This document shows positions 26,595 to 35,416 of a stretch of 64,000 nucleotides of DNA, piece after piece (positions within the stretch are counted from its first letter, which is position 1; each line of letters opens with the position of its first letter). The notes below the pieces were generated by a model. That model was given only the letters and a program-made list of their open reading frames with translations, was not told where the DNA came from and made no database searches. The position numbers and the translations under genes are program-made. The DNA comes from Betaproteobacteria bacterium (GTDB lineage: Bacteria > Pseudomonadota > Gammaproteobacteria > Burkholderiales > Casimicrobiaceae). The DNA lies in NCBI GenBank assembly GCA_016720425.1, contig JADKKQ010000001.1:744001-808000 (forward strand). The letters run 5' to 3'.

Positions 26595-26761
26595 GCCACG
26601 GGACCCGCCTGCAGCGAGCGCCCCCATGGCCGGGCTGCGCCCAGCCCGCCCCCGCGGGGGGGCAAGGAAACTTGGGGCGGCCCGGCGTTTCCTTGAGAGG
26701 CGGGTGAAGCGTGCGCGCCGGCCTGCGCCGCGACCGCGATCGGCCGCGCGCCCGATGCCGG

Positions 26762-27622
26762 CTACGGGTGCAGCGCAGCCACCAGCGACTCGATCTCGCC
26801 TTTCGCCTGGGCCAGGACCTCGAGCAGTTCCGGCTCGTTGGGCGGGTCGGGGATCGCGGTGCCGGTGTTGAGGTAGATCGGGTTCGTGCGCGCGGTGACC
26901 ATGTTGGCCAGCGTGACGACGTCGCTGATCGTGCGCGGCGGCGAGTTGTAGTGGCCGTTCTCGTGCTCGACGACGGCCATCAGCGTCGCGTCGGACAGCT
27001 TGAACGCGTGCAGCACCGCCTGCCCGATCGGCGGATGCCAGTCCCGGAGCACGTCGTCGAGCGCGGCCGGAACGGATTCGAGCTCGGGATAGTCTCCCGA
27101 CTTCGACAGCAGGTAGAAGTAGCCGATGTCGTGGATGAGGCCGGCGAACAGCGCCTCCTCGGGCCGCTGCCGCGTCATCTTCTCGGCGATGACGAACGAC
27201 ATCGCGGCGACGTGCACGCTGTGGTGCCACGCCGCCGCGGCTCGCTGCGCGTGCCGGCGCAGGTCGTCCGCCGCCCGCAACTGCGTCATCGCCACCGCCG
27301 CGGCAACGGTCCGCACCGTCTCGAAGCCGACGCGGGTGACCGCCGTCCGGACGTCGCTCACCTGCTTGCCGCCCGGGTTGACGGCGGCCGAGTTGGCGAT
27401 GTGGACGAGCTTGGTCGAGAGCAGCGGCTCGGACGAGACGACCCGCGCGAGCCGCTCCGCGTCCATGTTGGGGTCGTCGAGCGCGTTGCGCACCTTGAGC
27501 GTCGCATTGGCGAAGGTCGGGAAGGTGACGTCGCCTTTGGACAGCTCGGCAGCGATGTCCGTCAGGATGCGGAACGCAGCCTGCTGCGCCTGGTTCGGGT
27601 CATTGGATTCGTTGGGCATCAT
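26762..27622 (-). CDS. HDOD domain signalling protein
   Basis: The 286-residue protein consists of a single HDOD domain (LSKGDVTFPTFANATLKVRN, SSEPLLSTKLVHIANSA, GLIHDIGYFYLLSKSG, VVEHENGHYNSP). HDOD proteins are degenerate HD relatives used in bacterial signalling, often tied to motility or c-di-GMP, and lack a proven catalytic activity. No GGDEF, EAL or receiver domain is attached. The open frame extends to 27952, but MMPNESNDPNQAQQ at 27622 is the natural start. It is divergent from chrA and convergent with selO. Confidence 0.85.
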   Translation of the reverse strand: MMPNESNDPNQAQQAAFRILTDIAAELSKGDVTFPTFANATLKVRNALDDPNMDAERLARVVSSEPLLSTKLVHIANSAAVNPGGKQVSDVRTAVTRVGFETVRTVAAAVAMTQLRAADDLRRHAQRAAAAWHHSVHVAAMSFVIAEKMTRQRPEEALFAGLIHDIGYFYLLSKSGDYPELESVPAALDDVLRDWHPPIGQAVLHAFKLSDATLMAVVEHENGHYNSPPRTISDVVTLANMVTARTNPIYLNTGTAIPDPPNEPELLEVLAQAKGEIESLVAALHP

Positions 27623-27909
27623 CCAGACTCGCGTTTGCCACGATGGCGTCGAGGGTACCACCGTAGCCGAGCAAGCGGAATTCCGCTCGGGCTGCCGGGC
27701 TTGCATGCGGGAAGGGGTGATCGAGGTTCCCGGGGATCGCGGGTCGGGCGGCGACCCTGCGCCGCGCGTTTCGGGGGGGGCTTGCCGCTCGCCGCGGCAG
27801 CGCCTAGACTCGGCGCGCGGCGGGGGCACGAGGCAGACTCCCCGCCGGCCAAGGCGCCATCCGTCCAAGTTCTGCCCTTCATCTGGCGCGTCGCCAGCGC
27901 GGAGGGCAG

Positions 27910-29289
27910 GTGGACACCACCCCGGCACCGACGACAGGATCTTCCGCGCCACCGGTGCGCCCGTCCGCGCTCACCCTCGCGCAGGCGCTCCCGTTCTGGC
28001 TGAAGCTCGGCTGCATCAGCTTCGGCGGCCCGGCCGGGCAGATCGCGATCATGCACGCCGAACTGGTCGAGCGCCGGCGCTGGATCAGCGAACGGCGCTT
28101 CCTGCACGCGTTGAACTACTGCATGGTGCTGCCCGGCCCCGAAGCGCAGCAGCTCGCCACCTACATCGGCTGGCTGCTGCACCGCAGCTGGGGCGGCATC
28201 GTCGCCGGCGGGCTGTTCGTGCTGCCGTCGCTGTTCATCCTGATCGCGCTGTCGTGGATCTACCTGCGTTTCGGCGACGTGCCCGCGGTCGCCGGCATCT
28301 TCTTCGGCCTCAAGCCGGCCGTCACGGCGCTGGTGCTGCATGCGGCGTACCGCATCGGCACCCGGGCGCTGAGGAATGGCTGGATGTGGGGGATCGCGGC
28401 GGCGGCGTTCGTCGCCATCTTCGCGTTCGGCACGCCGTTCCCGGCGATCGTCGTCGCGGCCGGGCTGATCGGTCACTTCGGCGCGCGCCGGTGGCCACAG
28501 GTGTTCGCGCTCGGTGGCGGGCATGGAGGCGTCGGCGCGAGCTACGGCCCGGCGCTGATCGACGACGACACGCCGACGCCCGGGCACGCGCGCTTCTCGC
28601 GCAGTCACCTGGCCAAGGTGATGGGCGCAGGCGTGGGGCTGTGGGCGCTGGCGATGGCCGTGCTGGTCGCCATGCAGGGGCTTGACGGCACGCTGACGCA
28701 GATGGGCTGGTTCTTCACCAAGGCCGCGCTCGTCACCTTCGGCGGCGCCTACGCGGTGCTGCCCTACGTCTACCAGGGCGCGGTCGAGCAGCACCAGTGG
28801 CTTTCGGCGGCGCAGATGATCGACGGCCTGGCGCTCGGCGAGACCACGCCGGGTCCGCTGATCATGGTGGTGGCCTTCGTCGCCTTCGTCGGCGGGTGGT
28901 TGCAGCAGGTGCTCGGCCCCGACGCGCTGTTCCTCGGCGGCGCTCTCGCCGCCGCGGTGGTCACCTTCTTCACCTTCCTGCCGTCGTTCGTGTTCATCGT
29001 CGCCGGCGGCCCGCTGGTCGAGGCCACGCACGGCCGCCTGGGGTTCACCGCGCCGCTGTCCGCCATCACCGCCGCCGTCGTGGGCGTGATCCTGAACCTG
29101 GCGCTGTTCTTCGCCTACCACGTCCTCTGGCCGCAGGGCTTCGGCGGTCGCTTCGAGGCCGTCGCGGCCGTCATCGCCGTCGCCGCCACCGTGGCCCTGT
29201 TCCGCTTCAAGGTCGGCGTGCTGCCGCTGCTCGGTGCCTGTGCGGCCGCCGGGCTGGCGGTCACGCTGCTCGTGCCCGGGTTGCGCTGA
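27910..29289 (+). CDS. chrA: Chromate efflux transporter ChrA
   Basis: The 459-residue membrane protein has two homologous CHR halves. The first contains FWLKLGCISFGGPAGQIAIMHAELVERRRW and GPEAQQLATYIG. The second contains FTKAALVTFGGAYAVLPYV and LALGETTPGPLIM. The tandem arrangement (about 10 TM segments) defines long-chain ChrA, which exports chromate. The start is GTG 27910 with GGAGGG upstream. It is followed 9 bp later by an HMA-CDF metal transporter, so the pair resembles a small metal-resistance operon. No ChrB regulator is seen. Confidence 0.9.
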   Translation: MDTTPAPTTGSSAPPVRPSALTLAQALPFWLKLGCISFGGPAGQIAIMHAELVERRRWISERRFLHALNYCMVLPGPEAQQLATYIGWLLHRSWGGIVAGGLFVLPSLFILIALSWIYLRFGDVPAVAGIFFGLKPAVTALVLHAAYRIGTRALRNGWMWGIAAAAFVAIFAFGTPFPAIVVAAGLIGHFGARRWPQVFALGGGHGGVGASYGPALIDDDTPTPGHARFSRSHLAKVMGAGVGLWALAMAVLVAMQGLDGTLTQMGWFFTKAALVTFGGAYAVLPYVYQGAVEQHQWLSAAQMIDGLALGETTPGPLIMVVAFVAFVGGWLQQVLGPDALFLGGALAAAVVTFFTFLPSFVFIVAGGPLVEATHGRLGFTAPLSAITAAVVGVILNLALFFAYHVLWPQGFGGRFEAVAAVIAVAATVALFRFKVGVLPLLGACAAAGLAVTLLVPGLR

Positions 29290-29298
29290 AGGACCGCC

Positions 29299-30111
29299 GT
29301 GGCCACCGCCAGTCTGTTCTCCATCCCGAAAATGGATTGCCCTTCGGAGGAGCGGCTGATCCGCATGGCGTTGGAGAGCGCAGGAGGCCTGAGCGCACTG
29401 GAGTTCGACCTCGGCCGGCGTGAACTGCGGGTGATCCACGACGGACCCATCGACGACATCGCCCGGCGGCTGGAACCCCTTGGCCTCGGGGCGCAGCTCA
29501 TCTCGACGACGGCGACCGATGCGCCGGATCCGGCTCGCGGCGCTCGACCGGCGACGTCCGCTGCCGGCGAGGCGCAGGTGCTCAGGTGGCTGCTGGCGAT
29601 CAATGCCGTCATGTTCGTGCTGGAGATCGGCGCCGGCTGGCTGGCGCAGTCCACCGGGCTGATCGCCGACTCGCTGGACATGTTTGCCGACGCGGCGGTC
29701 TACGGGCTCGCGCTCTATGCCGTGGGTCGCGACGCCGGCCACCGGTTGCGGGCCGCCCATCTGTCCGGCGGGCTGCAACTGCTGCTGGCGCTCGGCGCCA
29801 TGTTCGAGGTCGCGCGCCGGCTGGTCTTCGGCAGCGAGCCGAAGACAGCGCTGATGATCGGGATGGCGCTGGTGGCCTTGGCGGCCAACCTCGCTTGCCT
29901 GTGGCTGCTGTCCCGTCACCGCGACGGCGGCGTCCACATGAAAGCGAGCTGGATCTTCTCGACCAACGACGTGCTGGCCAACCTGGGCGTGATCGTCGCC
30001 GGGGTGCTGGTCGGCTGGACCGGCTCGAACGCCCCCGATCTGGTCATCGGGGCGGTCATTGCCGTGCTGGTGCTGCACGGGGCGCGCCGGATCCTGCGGC
30101 TGCGCCAGTGA
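29299..30111 (+). CDS. Cation diffusion facilitator with N-terminal heavy-metal-associated domain
   Basis: The 270-residue protein has an N-terminal HMA-like ferredoxin fold (residues 1-75, IPKMDCPSEERLIRMALES, with a single Cys 14 in place of the usual CxxC). A CDF transporter domain of about six TM helices follows. Transport-site residues are visible as DSLDMFAD (DxxxD) near 125 and HMKASWIFSTNDVLANLG (HxxxD type) near 215. CDF proteins export Zn2+, Co2+, Cd2+ or related ions by proton antiport. The C-terminal cytoplasmic domain typical of ZitB/FieF is missing. The start is GTG 29299, 9 bp after chrA, suggesting co-transcription and a metal or oxyanion stress role. Confidence 0.85.
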   Translation: MATASLFSIPKMDCPSEERLIRMALESAGGLSALEFDLGRRELRVIHDGPIDDIARRLEPLGLGAQLISTTATDAPDPARGARPATSAAGEAQVLRWLLAINAVMFVLEIGAGWLAQSTGLIADSLDMFADAAVYGLALYAVGRDAGHRLRAAHLSGGLQLLLALGAMFEVARRLVFGSEPKTALMIGMALVALAANLACLWLLSRHRDGGVHMKASWIFSTNDVLANLGVIVAGVLVGWTGSNAPDLVIGAVIAVLVLHGARRILRLRQ

Positions 30112-30199
30112 TAAGCTGCGGCAGCGCAGGCGAATCGCTCCCGGGAGCGAAGCTGCCATCCCCGTCGCTTCCGACTTTGTCCTTCGAACAGGAGATCGC

Positions 30200-30604
30200 A
30201 TGCACCAGCTGTTGATCCTCGCGGCAGCCCTCGTCGCGACGACTGCCTACGCCGGCATGTACGACCAGCCCTACGCGCTGGTCGAGCGCGGCGCCGCCTC
30301 GGAAACCCGCAAGGAGGCGACGCTCGCCATCACCAAGGTGGACGGCGTGGGCACCCGCAACTCGCGCAAGACCGATCCGATCCCGCCGGGCAAGCATCGC
30401 ATCACGCTTCACGTCGAGAGCGCGCGCGGCGAGTTTCGTCCCGAATTCCAGGACATCGAGCTCGACCTCGAAGCCTGCACCCGTTACCGCGTGGTCGCCA
30501 GTTACGAGCTCAAGACCGGCCCGGACTGGAAGCCCAGGGTCTATGCCGAGCCGATCGGCGAATGCCGGAAGAAATTCCCGACGCAGCAGGCGCCGGCGAA
30601 GTAG
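30200..30604 (+). CDS. Exported protein of unknown function
   Basis: The 134-residue product has a signal peptide (LLILAAALVATTAYA) and a beta-rich mature domain (PIPPGKHRITLHVESARGEF, CTRYRVVASYELKTGPDW) with a Cys pair that could form one disulfide. The PPGKHRI phrase and layout resemble small periplasmic PEGA-like or carbohydrate-binding folds, but I cannot name a family. The start is ATG 30200 because AGGAGA lies 6 bp upstream; the frame is open from 30059 only by overlap with the CDF gene. It lies 88 bp after the CDF gene, possibly in the same transcript. Confidence 0.7.
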   Translation: MHQLLILAAALVATTAYAGMYDQPYALVERGAASETRKEATLAITKVDGVGTRNSRKTDPIPPGKHRITLHVESARGEFRPEFQDIELDLEACTRYRVVASYELKTGPDWKPRVYAEPIGECRKKFPTQQAPAK

Positions 30605-30683
30605 GGCCCGCCGCGTAGCGAAGCCGGGAGCCCCCGCCCGGGCGAAGGGCGGCGCCGGATTCGTCCGCTCGCTGCGGCCCGCG

Positions 30684-31472
30684 TCAGGTCCGGGCGGCGA
30701 GGAAGCCGGCCACGCCGATCCAGAACCCGTCCGGCACGCTCAACGTGTTGTGATCGGTCGCGGGAACGACGAGCCACGACTTCGGTCCCGCCCACGCGTC
30801 GTAGAGCGCCTGCGAGCGCTCGTTCGGGACGATCGAATCGCGATCGGCGACGATGGCGAGCAGCGGCGCCGCGAGGCGCGGCGCCTCGGCAGCGGCATCG
30901 AATCGGTGCCGGAGCAGCGCCGACACGGGCAGCCAGGGATAGTGGGTGCGGCCCAGAGCGACCAGGCTGTCGAAGGGCGAGACGAGGATCAGCCCGGCGA
31001 GCGGTCGCGCGGCCCCGAGCTTCACCGCCACGCCGGTGCCGAGGCTGCGGCCGAAGGCGACGATCCGCCGGCGGTCGACGTCGGGTCGTGCCGCCATCGC
31101 GTCGTAGATGAGTTGCGCGTCGGCGACCAGCGCCGACTCCCCCGGCGACCCCTCACTCGCGCCATAGCCGCGGTAGTTGACGGCGACGATCGCCCAGTCG
31201 CGCGGCCAGCGCGGGTCGGCGAGCGTGCCCGAAACCTCTTCCGCGTTGCCGCCGAAATACAGGACGAGCGGCGCCGGCGCCGCGCCGGCGCCACGCATCC
31301 AGCCGCGCAGCCGCGTGCCGTCGCTCGCGACGAACTCGAGCGGCTTCGTCCCGGCCGGCAGGTAGGCGGCCGCAACGCCGGGCTGGGGAAGGAAGATCAG
31401 CCGCTCCTGCGCGAACCACGCGAGCGCGGGCACGCCCAGCAGGACGGCGGCAAGGAGAGCGATCCACTCCAT
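30684..31472 (-). CDS. Membrane-anchored alpha/beta hydrolase (BEM46/ABHD17-like)
   Basis: The 262-residue protein has an N-terminal membrane anchor (WIALLAAVLLGVPALAWF) and an alpha/beta hydrolase domain: RLIFLPQPG, oxyanion region LYFGGNAEEVSG, NYRGYGASEG, nucleophile elbow FGRSLGTG (Ser), acid IVADRDSIVP (Asp) and base TDHNTLS (His). It probably hydrolyses esters or thioesters at the periplasmic face. The frame is open to 31514, but TATAAT stands immediately before that upstream start codon. A promoter there would place the transcript start inside the extra codons, so ATG 31472 is preferred. Confidence 0.8.
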   Translation of the reverse strand: MEWIALLAAVLLGVPALAWFAQERLIFLPQPGVAAAYLPAGTKPLEFVASDGTRLRGWMRGAGAAPAPLVLYFGGNAEEVSGTLADPRWPRDWAIVAVNYRGYGASEGSPGESALVADAQLIYDAMAARPDVDRRRIVAFGRSLGTGVAVKLGAARPLAGLILVSPFDSLVALGRTHYPWLPVSALLRHRFDAAAEAPRLAAPLLAIVADRDSIVPNERSQALYDAWAGPKSWLVVPATDHNTLSVPDGFWIGVAGFLAART

Positions 31473-31599
31473 CGGCGTGCCCCCGAACGGAAAACGCAGG
31501 CGGCGAGTCACCATCGATTATAGGCAGCGCCGCCGGCCCGCGATTTCCTGCGGCGCCCTTTGATCCGGCATCATGAAGCATCCAACGGGAGCGCACGCA

Positions 31600-31626
31600 C
31601 TGTGGGAGCGGCTTCAGCCGCGAATT
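31600..31626 (+). repeat. REP-like palindrome
   Basis: One copy of the REP family used across this window (core GGAGCGGCTTCAGCCGCGA), followed by ATTGTCG. It lies between two minus-strand genes, 125 bp upstream of the hydrolase start. The hairpin core is GCGGCTTCAGCCGC. Confidence 0.8.
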
Positions 31627-31686
31627 GTCGCGCCGCAACTGCGTTCGCCTGCGGTGGGGGGCCCGGGCTGCGGCCGATCGCGACGA

Positions 31687-32040
31687 TCAATCCGTGGACG
31701 GTCGCCCCAGCCCGAACCGGCGCCGCAGGCGCGGAATGCGGAAGACCAGGGCCGCGAGCGCCGTGGCGAGTGCAACGCCGCCGACGATCGCGGCCAGCCG
31801 CGCATAGGGCTCCCCCAGCGCCTGCCGGGCCTGGACCAGGCGACCGAGCGTCAGCAGCCATTCGAGCGCGCCGGCGGCGAGCCCCAGCTGGACGACGCGC
31901 GCTGCCCAGGCACGCGGGACGAACAGCAGCGCGAGCAGCGCGGCAGCGAGCCCGGCGAGGGCGAGGTTGCCGGCGCGGTAGAAGTGGGCGGCGAGGACCA
32001 CGGCGGCCAGCGCGGGCGGCAGCAGGCAGGCGAACAGCAT
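31687..32040 (-). CDS. Small integral membrane protein of unknown function
   Basis: The 117-residue product has about four hydrophobic segments (LLPPALAAVVLAAHF, LALAGLAAALLALLF, VQLGLAAGALEWLLTLG, IVGGVALATALAALVF) and a basic tail RIPRLRRRFGLGR. The spacing RAGNLALAG, RAWAARVVQLGL and EWLLTLGRLVQARQALGEPYARL resembles small DUF-type membrane proteins in proteobacteria, but I cannot name one. It starts 31 bp after the stop of the upstream MBL-fold gene on the same strand and may be co-transcribed. Confidence 0.65.
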   Translation of the reverse strand: MLFACLLPPALAAVVLAAHFYRAGNLALAGLAAALLALLFVPRAWAARVVQLGLAAGALEWLLTLGRLVQARQALGEPYARLAAIVGGVALATALAALVFRIPRLRRRFGLGRPSTD

Positions 32041-32071
32041 CGGCGGCTGGGGTTCCGCGGGAGAGAGCCTC

Positions 32072-32731
32072 TCAGCGCCCGGCGGGCGCGCCCAGCGCCT
32101 CGTCGCCGACATAGGGGTTGTCGCGCCGCTCGTCGCCGAACGTGGACATCGGCCCGTGGCCGGGGACGAAGCGGATGTCGTCGCCATACGGCCACAGACG
32201 CCCGGTGATCGACGCGATCAGCGTGTCGAGGTCGCCGCGCGGAAAGTCGGTGCGGCCGATCGATCCCTGGAACAGCACGTCGCCGACGAAGGCGACCCGC
32301 AGGTCCGGATTGACGAAGACCACGTGGCCGGGCGTGTGCCCGGGGCAATGCCGCACCGCGAACGCGATGTCGCCGACGCTGACCGTGTCGCCGTCCTCGA
32401 GCCAGCGGTCGGGTTCGAACCGCCGGGCGCCGGGAACGCCGAACGCGGCGCCCTGCGCGCCGAGCTGATCGATCCAGAACGCGTCCTCGCGCTGCGGCCC
32501 CTCGATCGGCACGCCGGTGCGCAGGGCGATCTCCGCCGCGCCGCCGCAGTGGTCGATGTGGCCGTGAGTGACGAGGATCTTCTCCAGCGTGGCGCCGCTC
32601 TCGGCGACGGCGGCGAGCAGCCGATCGACGTCGCCCCCCGGGTCGACCAGCGCGGCGCGCTGCGTCTTATCGCAGACGACGAGCGAGCAGTTCTGCTGAT
32701 AGGCGGTGACGGGCAGGATGGCGAGTTTCAT
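32072..32731 (-). CDS. MBL-fold metallo-hydrolase (glyoxalase II-like, YcbL type)
   Basis: The 219-residue metallo-beta-lactamase-fold enzyme has metal motif THGHIDHCGG (HxHxDH) near 56-64, His in GHTPGHVVFV, Asp in FVGDVLF and the distal His in VPGHGP. The N-terminal LPVTAYQQNCSLVVCD and length match YcbL/GloB-like proteins that hydrolyse S-lactoylglutathione or related thioesters. It is cytoplasmic, with no signal peptide. The open frame begins at 32767; ATG 32731 starts at the family N-terminus. Divergent from the thioesterase gene. Confidence 0.88.
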   Translation of the reverse strand: MKLAILPVTAYQQNCSLVVCDKTQRAALVDPGGDVDRLLAAVAESGATLEKILVTHGHIDHCGGAAEIALRTGVPIEGPQREDAFWIDQLGAQGAAFGVPGARRFEPDRWLEDGDTVSVGDIAFAVRHCPGHTPGHVVFVNPDLRVAFVGDVLFQGSIGRTDFPRGDLDTLIASITGRLWPYGDDIRFVPGHGPMSTFGDERRDNPYVGDEALGAPAGR

Positions 32732-32820
32732 CGGCGGCGCGGAAGGGGAAATCGAGGCCGTGATCATACCCTTCGCGGGCGCGTCTAAAATATCACTTTG
32801 GCCTACGCCTCGTCCCCACC

Positions 32821-33249
32821 ATGCCGCGCATCCGAATCGAACTGCCGGAGAGCTTCGCCTTTGCCACCGAAGTCCCGATCTGCATCGGGCACATCAACTA
32901 CGGCAATCACCTCGACAACGCGCAGCTCTTCTCGCTGGTGTCCGAGGCGCGCGTGCGCTTCTTCAAGTCGCTGGGCTACGCCGAACTGGACGTCGAGGGC
33001 GTCGGCATCGTCGTCGCCGACGTGGCGGCGGAGTACCGCTCGGAAGGCCGGCACGGCGAGACCATGGTCGTCGAGATGGCGGCCGAGCACTTCAACAAGT
33101 ACGGCTGCGACCTCGTCTGGCGCATGAGCGACAAGGCGAGCGGACGCGAAGTGGCGCGCGGCAAACACGGCATCGTGTTCTACGACTACGCCGCGCGCAA
33201 GACGGCACCGGTGCCGCCGGCCTTCGTGGCGAAGCTGCGGGCGGGATGA
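32821..33249 (+). CDS. Hotdog-fold acyl-CoA thioesterase
   Basis: The 142-residue hotdog-fold (4HBT-like) protein has ICIGHINYGNHLDNAQLFSL (with the typical HINYGNH active-site strip) and a beta strand GKHGIVFYDYAARK near the end. It is most likely a thioesterase acting on an acyl-CoA; the substrate cannot be deduced. Its stop overlaps the start of the radical-SAM gene (ATGA), so translation of the two is coupled. The start ATG is preceded by no strong ribosome binding site (CGTCCCCACC). Confidence 0.82.
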   Translation: MPRIRIELPESFAFATEVPICIGHINYGNHLDNAQLFSLVSEARVRFFKSLGYAELDVEGVGIVVADVAAEYRSEGRHGETMVVEMAAEHFNKYGCDLVWRMSDKASGREVARGKHGIVFYDYAARKTAPVPPAFVAKLRAG

Positions 33250-34136
33250 TCCCGATCCGCTACGTCGAGCCGGTGTTCCGCCCGCCCAGCGAGGCGGAGT
33301 CGCTGATCCTGCCGGTCACCGACGGCTGCTCGTGGAACCGCTGCCGGTTCTGCGAGATGTACACCGCGCCGCAGAAGAAATTCCGGGCGCGCGACGAGGA
33401 CGAGGTGCTGCAGGGCATCCGGCTGACCGGGGAGCGCTACGGCGGCCAGGTGCAGCGGGTGTTCCTGGCCGATGGCGACGCGCTGGTGCTGCCCACCCGG
33501 CGCCTGCTGAACATCCTCGCCGCCATCCGCACGCACCTGCCGGCGGTGCGGCGGATCTCCAGCTACTGCCTGCCGCGCAACCTGCGCAAGAAATCGCAGG
33601 CGGAGATCGACGAGCTCGCCGCGGCCGGCCTCGCGCTGGTCTACGTCGGCGCCGAATCGGGCGACGACGCGGTGCTGGCGGCGGTGGACAAGGGCGAGAC
33701 CTTCGAGTCCACCCGCGCCGCGCTGGACAAGCTCGGCGCCGCCGGCATCAAGCGCTCGGTGATGATCCTCAATGGCCTCGGCGGCAGGGCGCTGTCGCAG
33801 CAACACGCCGAGAACTCCGCCCGTTTGATGAATGCCACGCAGCCGGAATTCCTGTCGACGCTGGTGGTCAGCTTCCCGAAAGGAGAGGGGCGGCTGCGCG
33901 AAGGCTTTGCCGGCTGGGAGCCGCTGGCGCAGCGCGAGCTCTTCGTCGAAATGGAATGCTTCCTGTCCGGCCTGGAGCTGGAGCGGACGGTGTTCCGCAG
34001 CGATCACGCGTCGAACTGGCTGATCCTCAAGGGCACGCTCGGCGCCGACAAGGCGCGACTGCTGCGCGAGGTCCGACAGGCGATCGCCGCGCCCGAGGAC
34101 GCGCACCTGCGTCCGGCCTGGGCCCGCGGCCTGTAG
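33246..34136 (+). CDS. Radical SAM protein
   Basis: The 296-residue radical SAM enzyme has the cluster motif in DGCSWNRCRFCEMYTAPQKKF. The spacing is Cys-x4-Cys-x2-Cys, one residue longer than the classical Cys-x3-Cys-x2-Cys but normal for this subfamily. Other supports are FLADGDALVLPTRRL, YVGAESGDDAVLAAVDKG and MILNGLGGRALSQQHAENSA. It generates a 5'-deoxyadenosyl radical; the reaction is unknown. No auxiliary cluster domain is evident. It begins within the stop of the thioesterase gene, suggesting a shared pathway or regulation. Confidence 0.85.
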   Translation: MIPIRYVEPVFRPPSEAESLILPVTDGCSWNRCRFCEMYTAPQKKFRARDEDEVLQGIRLTGERYGGQVQRVFLADGDALVLPTRRLLNILAAIRTHLPAVRRISSYCLPRNLRKKSQAEIDELAAAGLALVYVGAESGDDAVLAAVDKGETFESTRAALDKLGAAGIKRSVMILNGLGGRALSQQHAENSARLMNATQPEFLSTLVVSFPKGEGRLREGFAGWEPLAQRELFVEMECFLSGLELERTVFRSDHASNWLILKGTLGADKARLLREVRQAIAAPEDAHLRPAWARGL

Positions 34137-34161
34137 TTCGCCGTCCCGGCGCGCGGTCCGG

Positions 34162-35298
34162 TCAGAAGAGCGCGAGCTGCGGCCCCGGCGCCGCGCCCGG
34201 GGGCCGGAACTGCGTGGTGTCGAGGGGCGGCACGCGCTCGCTGTCGAGGCCCAGCCGCTTGCAGGCGATCGCGAAGCGGTCGCGGATCAGGTGGGCATAC
34301 TCGCCCCGGCCGCGCATCCGCGCGCCGAAGCGCGGATCGTTGTCGCGCCCGCCGCGGACGTCGCGGACGAGGCTCATCACGTGCGCGGCGCGCTGCGGGG
34401 TGTGCGCCTCGAGCCAGGCGCGGAACAGCGGTGCGACCTCGCGCGGCAGGCGCAGCATCGACCAGCCGGCGTGACCGGCCCCGGCCAGCGCGGCGCCCTC
34501 CAGGATGCGTTCGAGGTCCTTGTCGGTGAGCTGCGGGATCACCGGGGCGACGATCACGCCGACCGGAATCCCGGCGGCTGCGAGCCGCGCGACCAGTTCG
34601 AGCCGGCGCTGCGGCGCGGGCGCGCGCGGGTCCAGCCTGCGCGCCAGCTCGCGATCCAGCGTGCCGATCGAGAAGAAGACGCGGACCAGCTTGCGCGCCG
34701 CCAGCGGTGCCAGCAGGTCGAGGTCGCGCTCGATCAGCGCCCCCTTGGTCGTGATCGTCAGCGGATGCGCGCACTCGGCGAGCACCTCGATCACCTGCCG
34801 GGTGATCCGCCATTCGCGCTCGATCGGCTGGTAGGGATCGGTGTTGGCGCCCAGCGCGATCGGCTCGCAGCGGTAGCCGGGATGGGCCAGCTCGCGGCGC
34901 AGCAGTTCGGCGGCATGGGTCTTGGCGAAGAGCTTGGTCTCGAAGTCCAGCCCCGGGGAGAGATCGAGGTACGCGTGCGAGGGCCGCGCATAGCAGTAGA
35001 TGCAGCCGTGCTCGCAGCCCTGGTAGGGGTTGATCGACTGCGTGAACGGGATGTCGGGCGAGGTGTTGCGGCTGATGATCGTTCGTGCCGCCTGGATGCG
35101 CACCGTGGTCTTCGGCGGCGGTTCCGCCGCGTCGCGCGGCGAGTCCTCGTCGACGGGAGCCGCCCAGCCGTCGTCCACCGGTTCGCGCGTGCGGTCGGCG
35201 AAGCGGTTGCCGGGGTTGAAGGTGGCGCCGCGGCCCCGGGTCGGCGCTGCGGCCGGCAGCGGCGGTGCGGCGGCGGATCGGCGCGGCGGAACGGGCAT
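34162..35298 (-). CDS. PA0069-family radical SAM protein (SplB-like)
   Basis: The 378-residue protein has a Pro/Ala-rich N-terminus, then the PA0069 hallmark FNPGNRFADRTREPVDDGW. The radical SAM motif is NPYQGCEHGCIYCYARPSHA (Cys-x3-Cys-x2-Cys near 97-104), with TKLFAKTHAAELLRREL, IALGANTDPYQPIERE and TTKGALIERD downstream. It is related to spore photoproduct lyase-like enzymes, but the function in non-sporing bacteria is unknown. The start is ATG 35298; the frame is open further, but that text is not family-like. It is divergent from the sulfhydrylase gene, 118 bp apart. Confidence 0.88.
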   Translation of the reverse strand: MPVPPRRSAAAPPLPAAAPTRGRGATFNPGNRFADRTREPVDDGWAAPVDEDSPRDAAEPPPKTTVRIQAARTIISRNTSPDIPFTQSINPYQGCEHGCIYCYARPSHAYLDLSPGLDFETKLFAKTHAAELLRRELAHPGYRCEPIALGANTDPYQPIEREWRITRQVIEVLAECAHPLTITTKGALIERDLDLLAPLAARKLVRVFFSIGTLDRELARRLDPRAPAPQRRLELVARLAAAGIPVGVIVAPVIPQLTDKDLERILEGAALAGAGHAGWSMLRLPREVAPLFRAWLEAHTPQRAAHVMSLVRDVRGGRDNDPRFGARMRGRGEYAHLIRDRFAIACKRLGLDSERVPPLDTTQFRPPGAAPGPQLALF

Positions 35299-35416
35299 CG
35301 CGGCATTGTAGGACGGCAGCGCGCGGCTGTCCCGGGCCGGGACCGGCGGCGCGTTGGCCGCGCGCGGCAAACCGCATAGAATCGATCGCTCCCTCCGCCC
35401 ATCGCTCGCCGGACCC

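Noticed and set aside
32400..32425. GGTTCGAA-type sequence reminiscent of a tRNA T-arm
   Set aside because: It lies inside the MBL-fold hydrolase coding region (FEPDR codons) and no cloverleaf can be formed around it.
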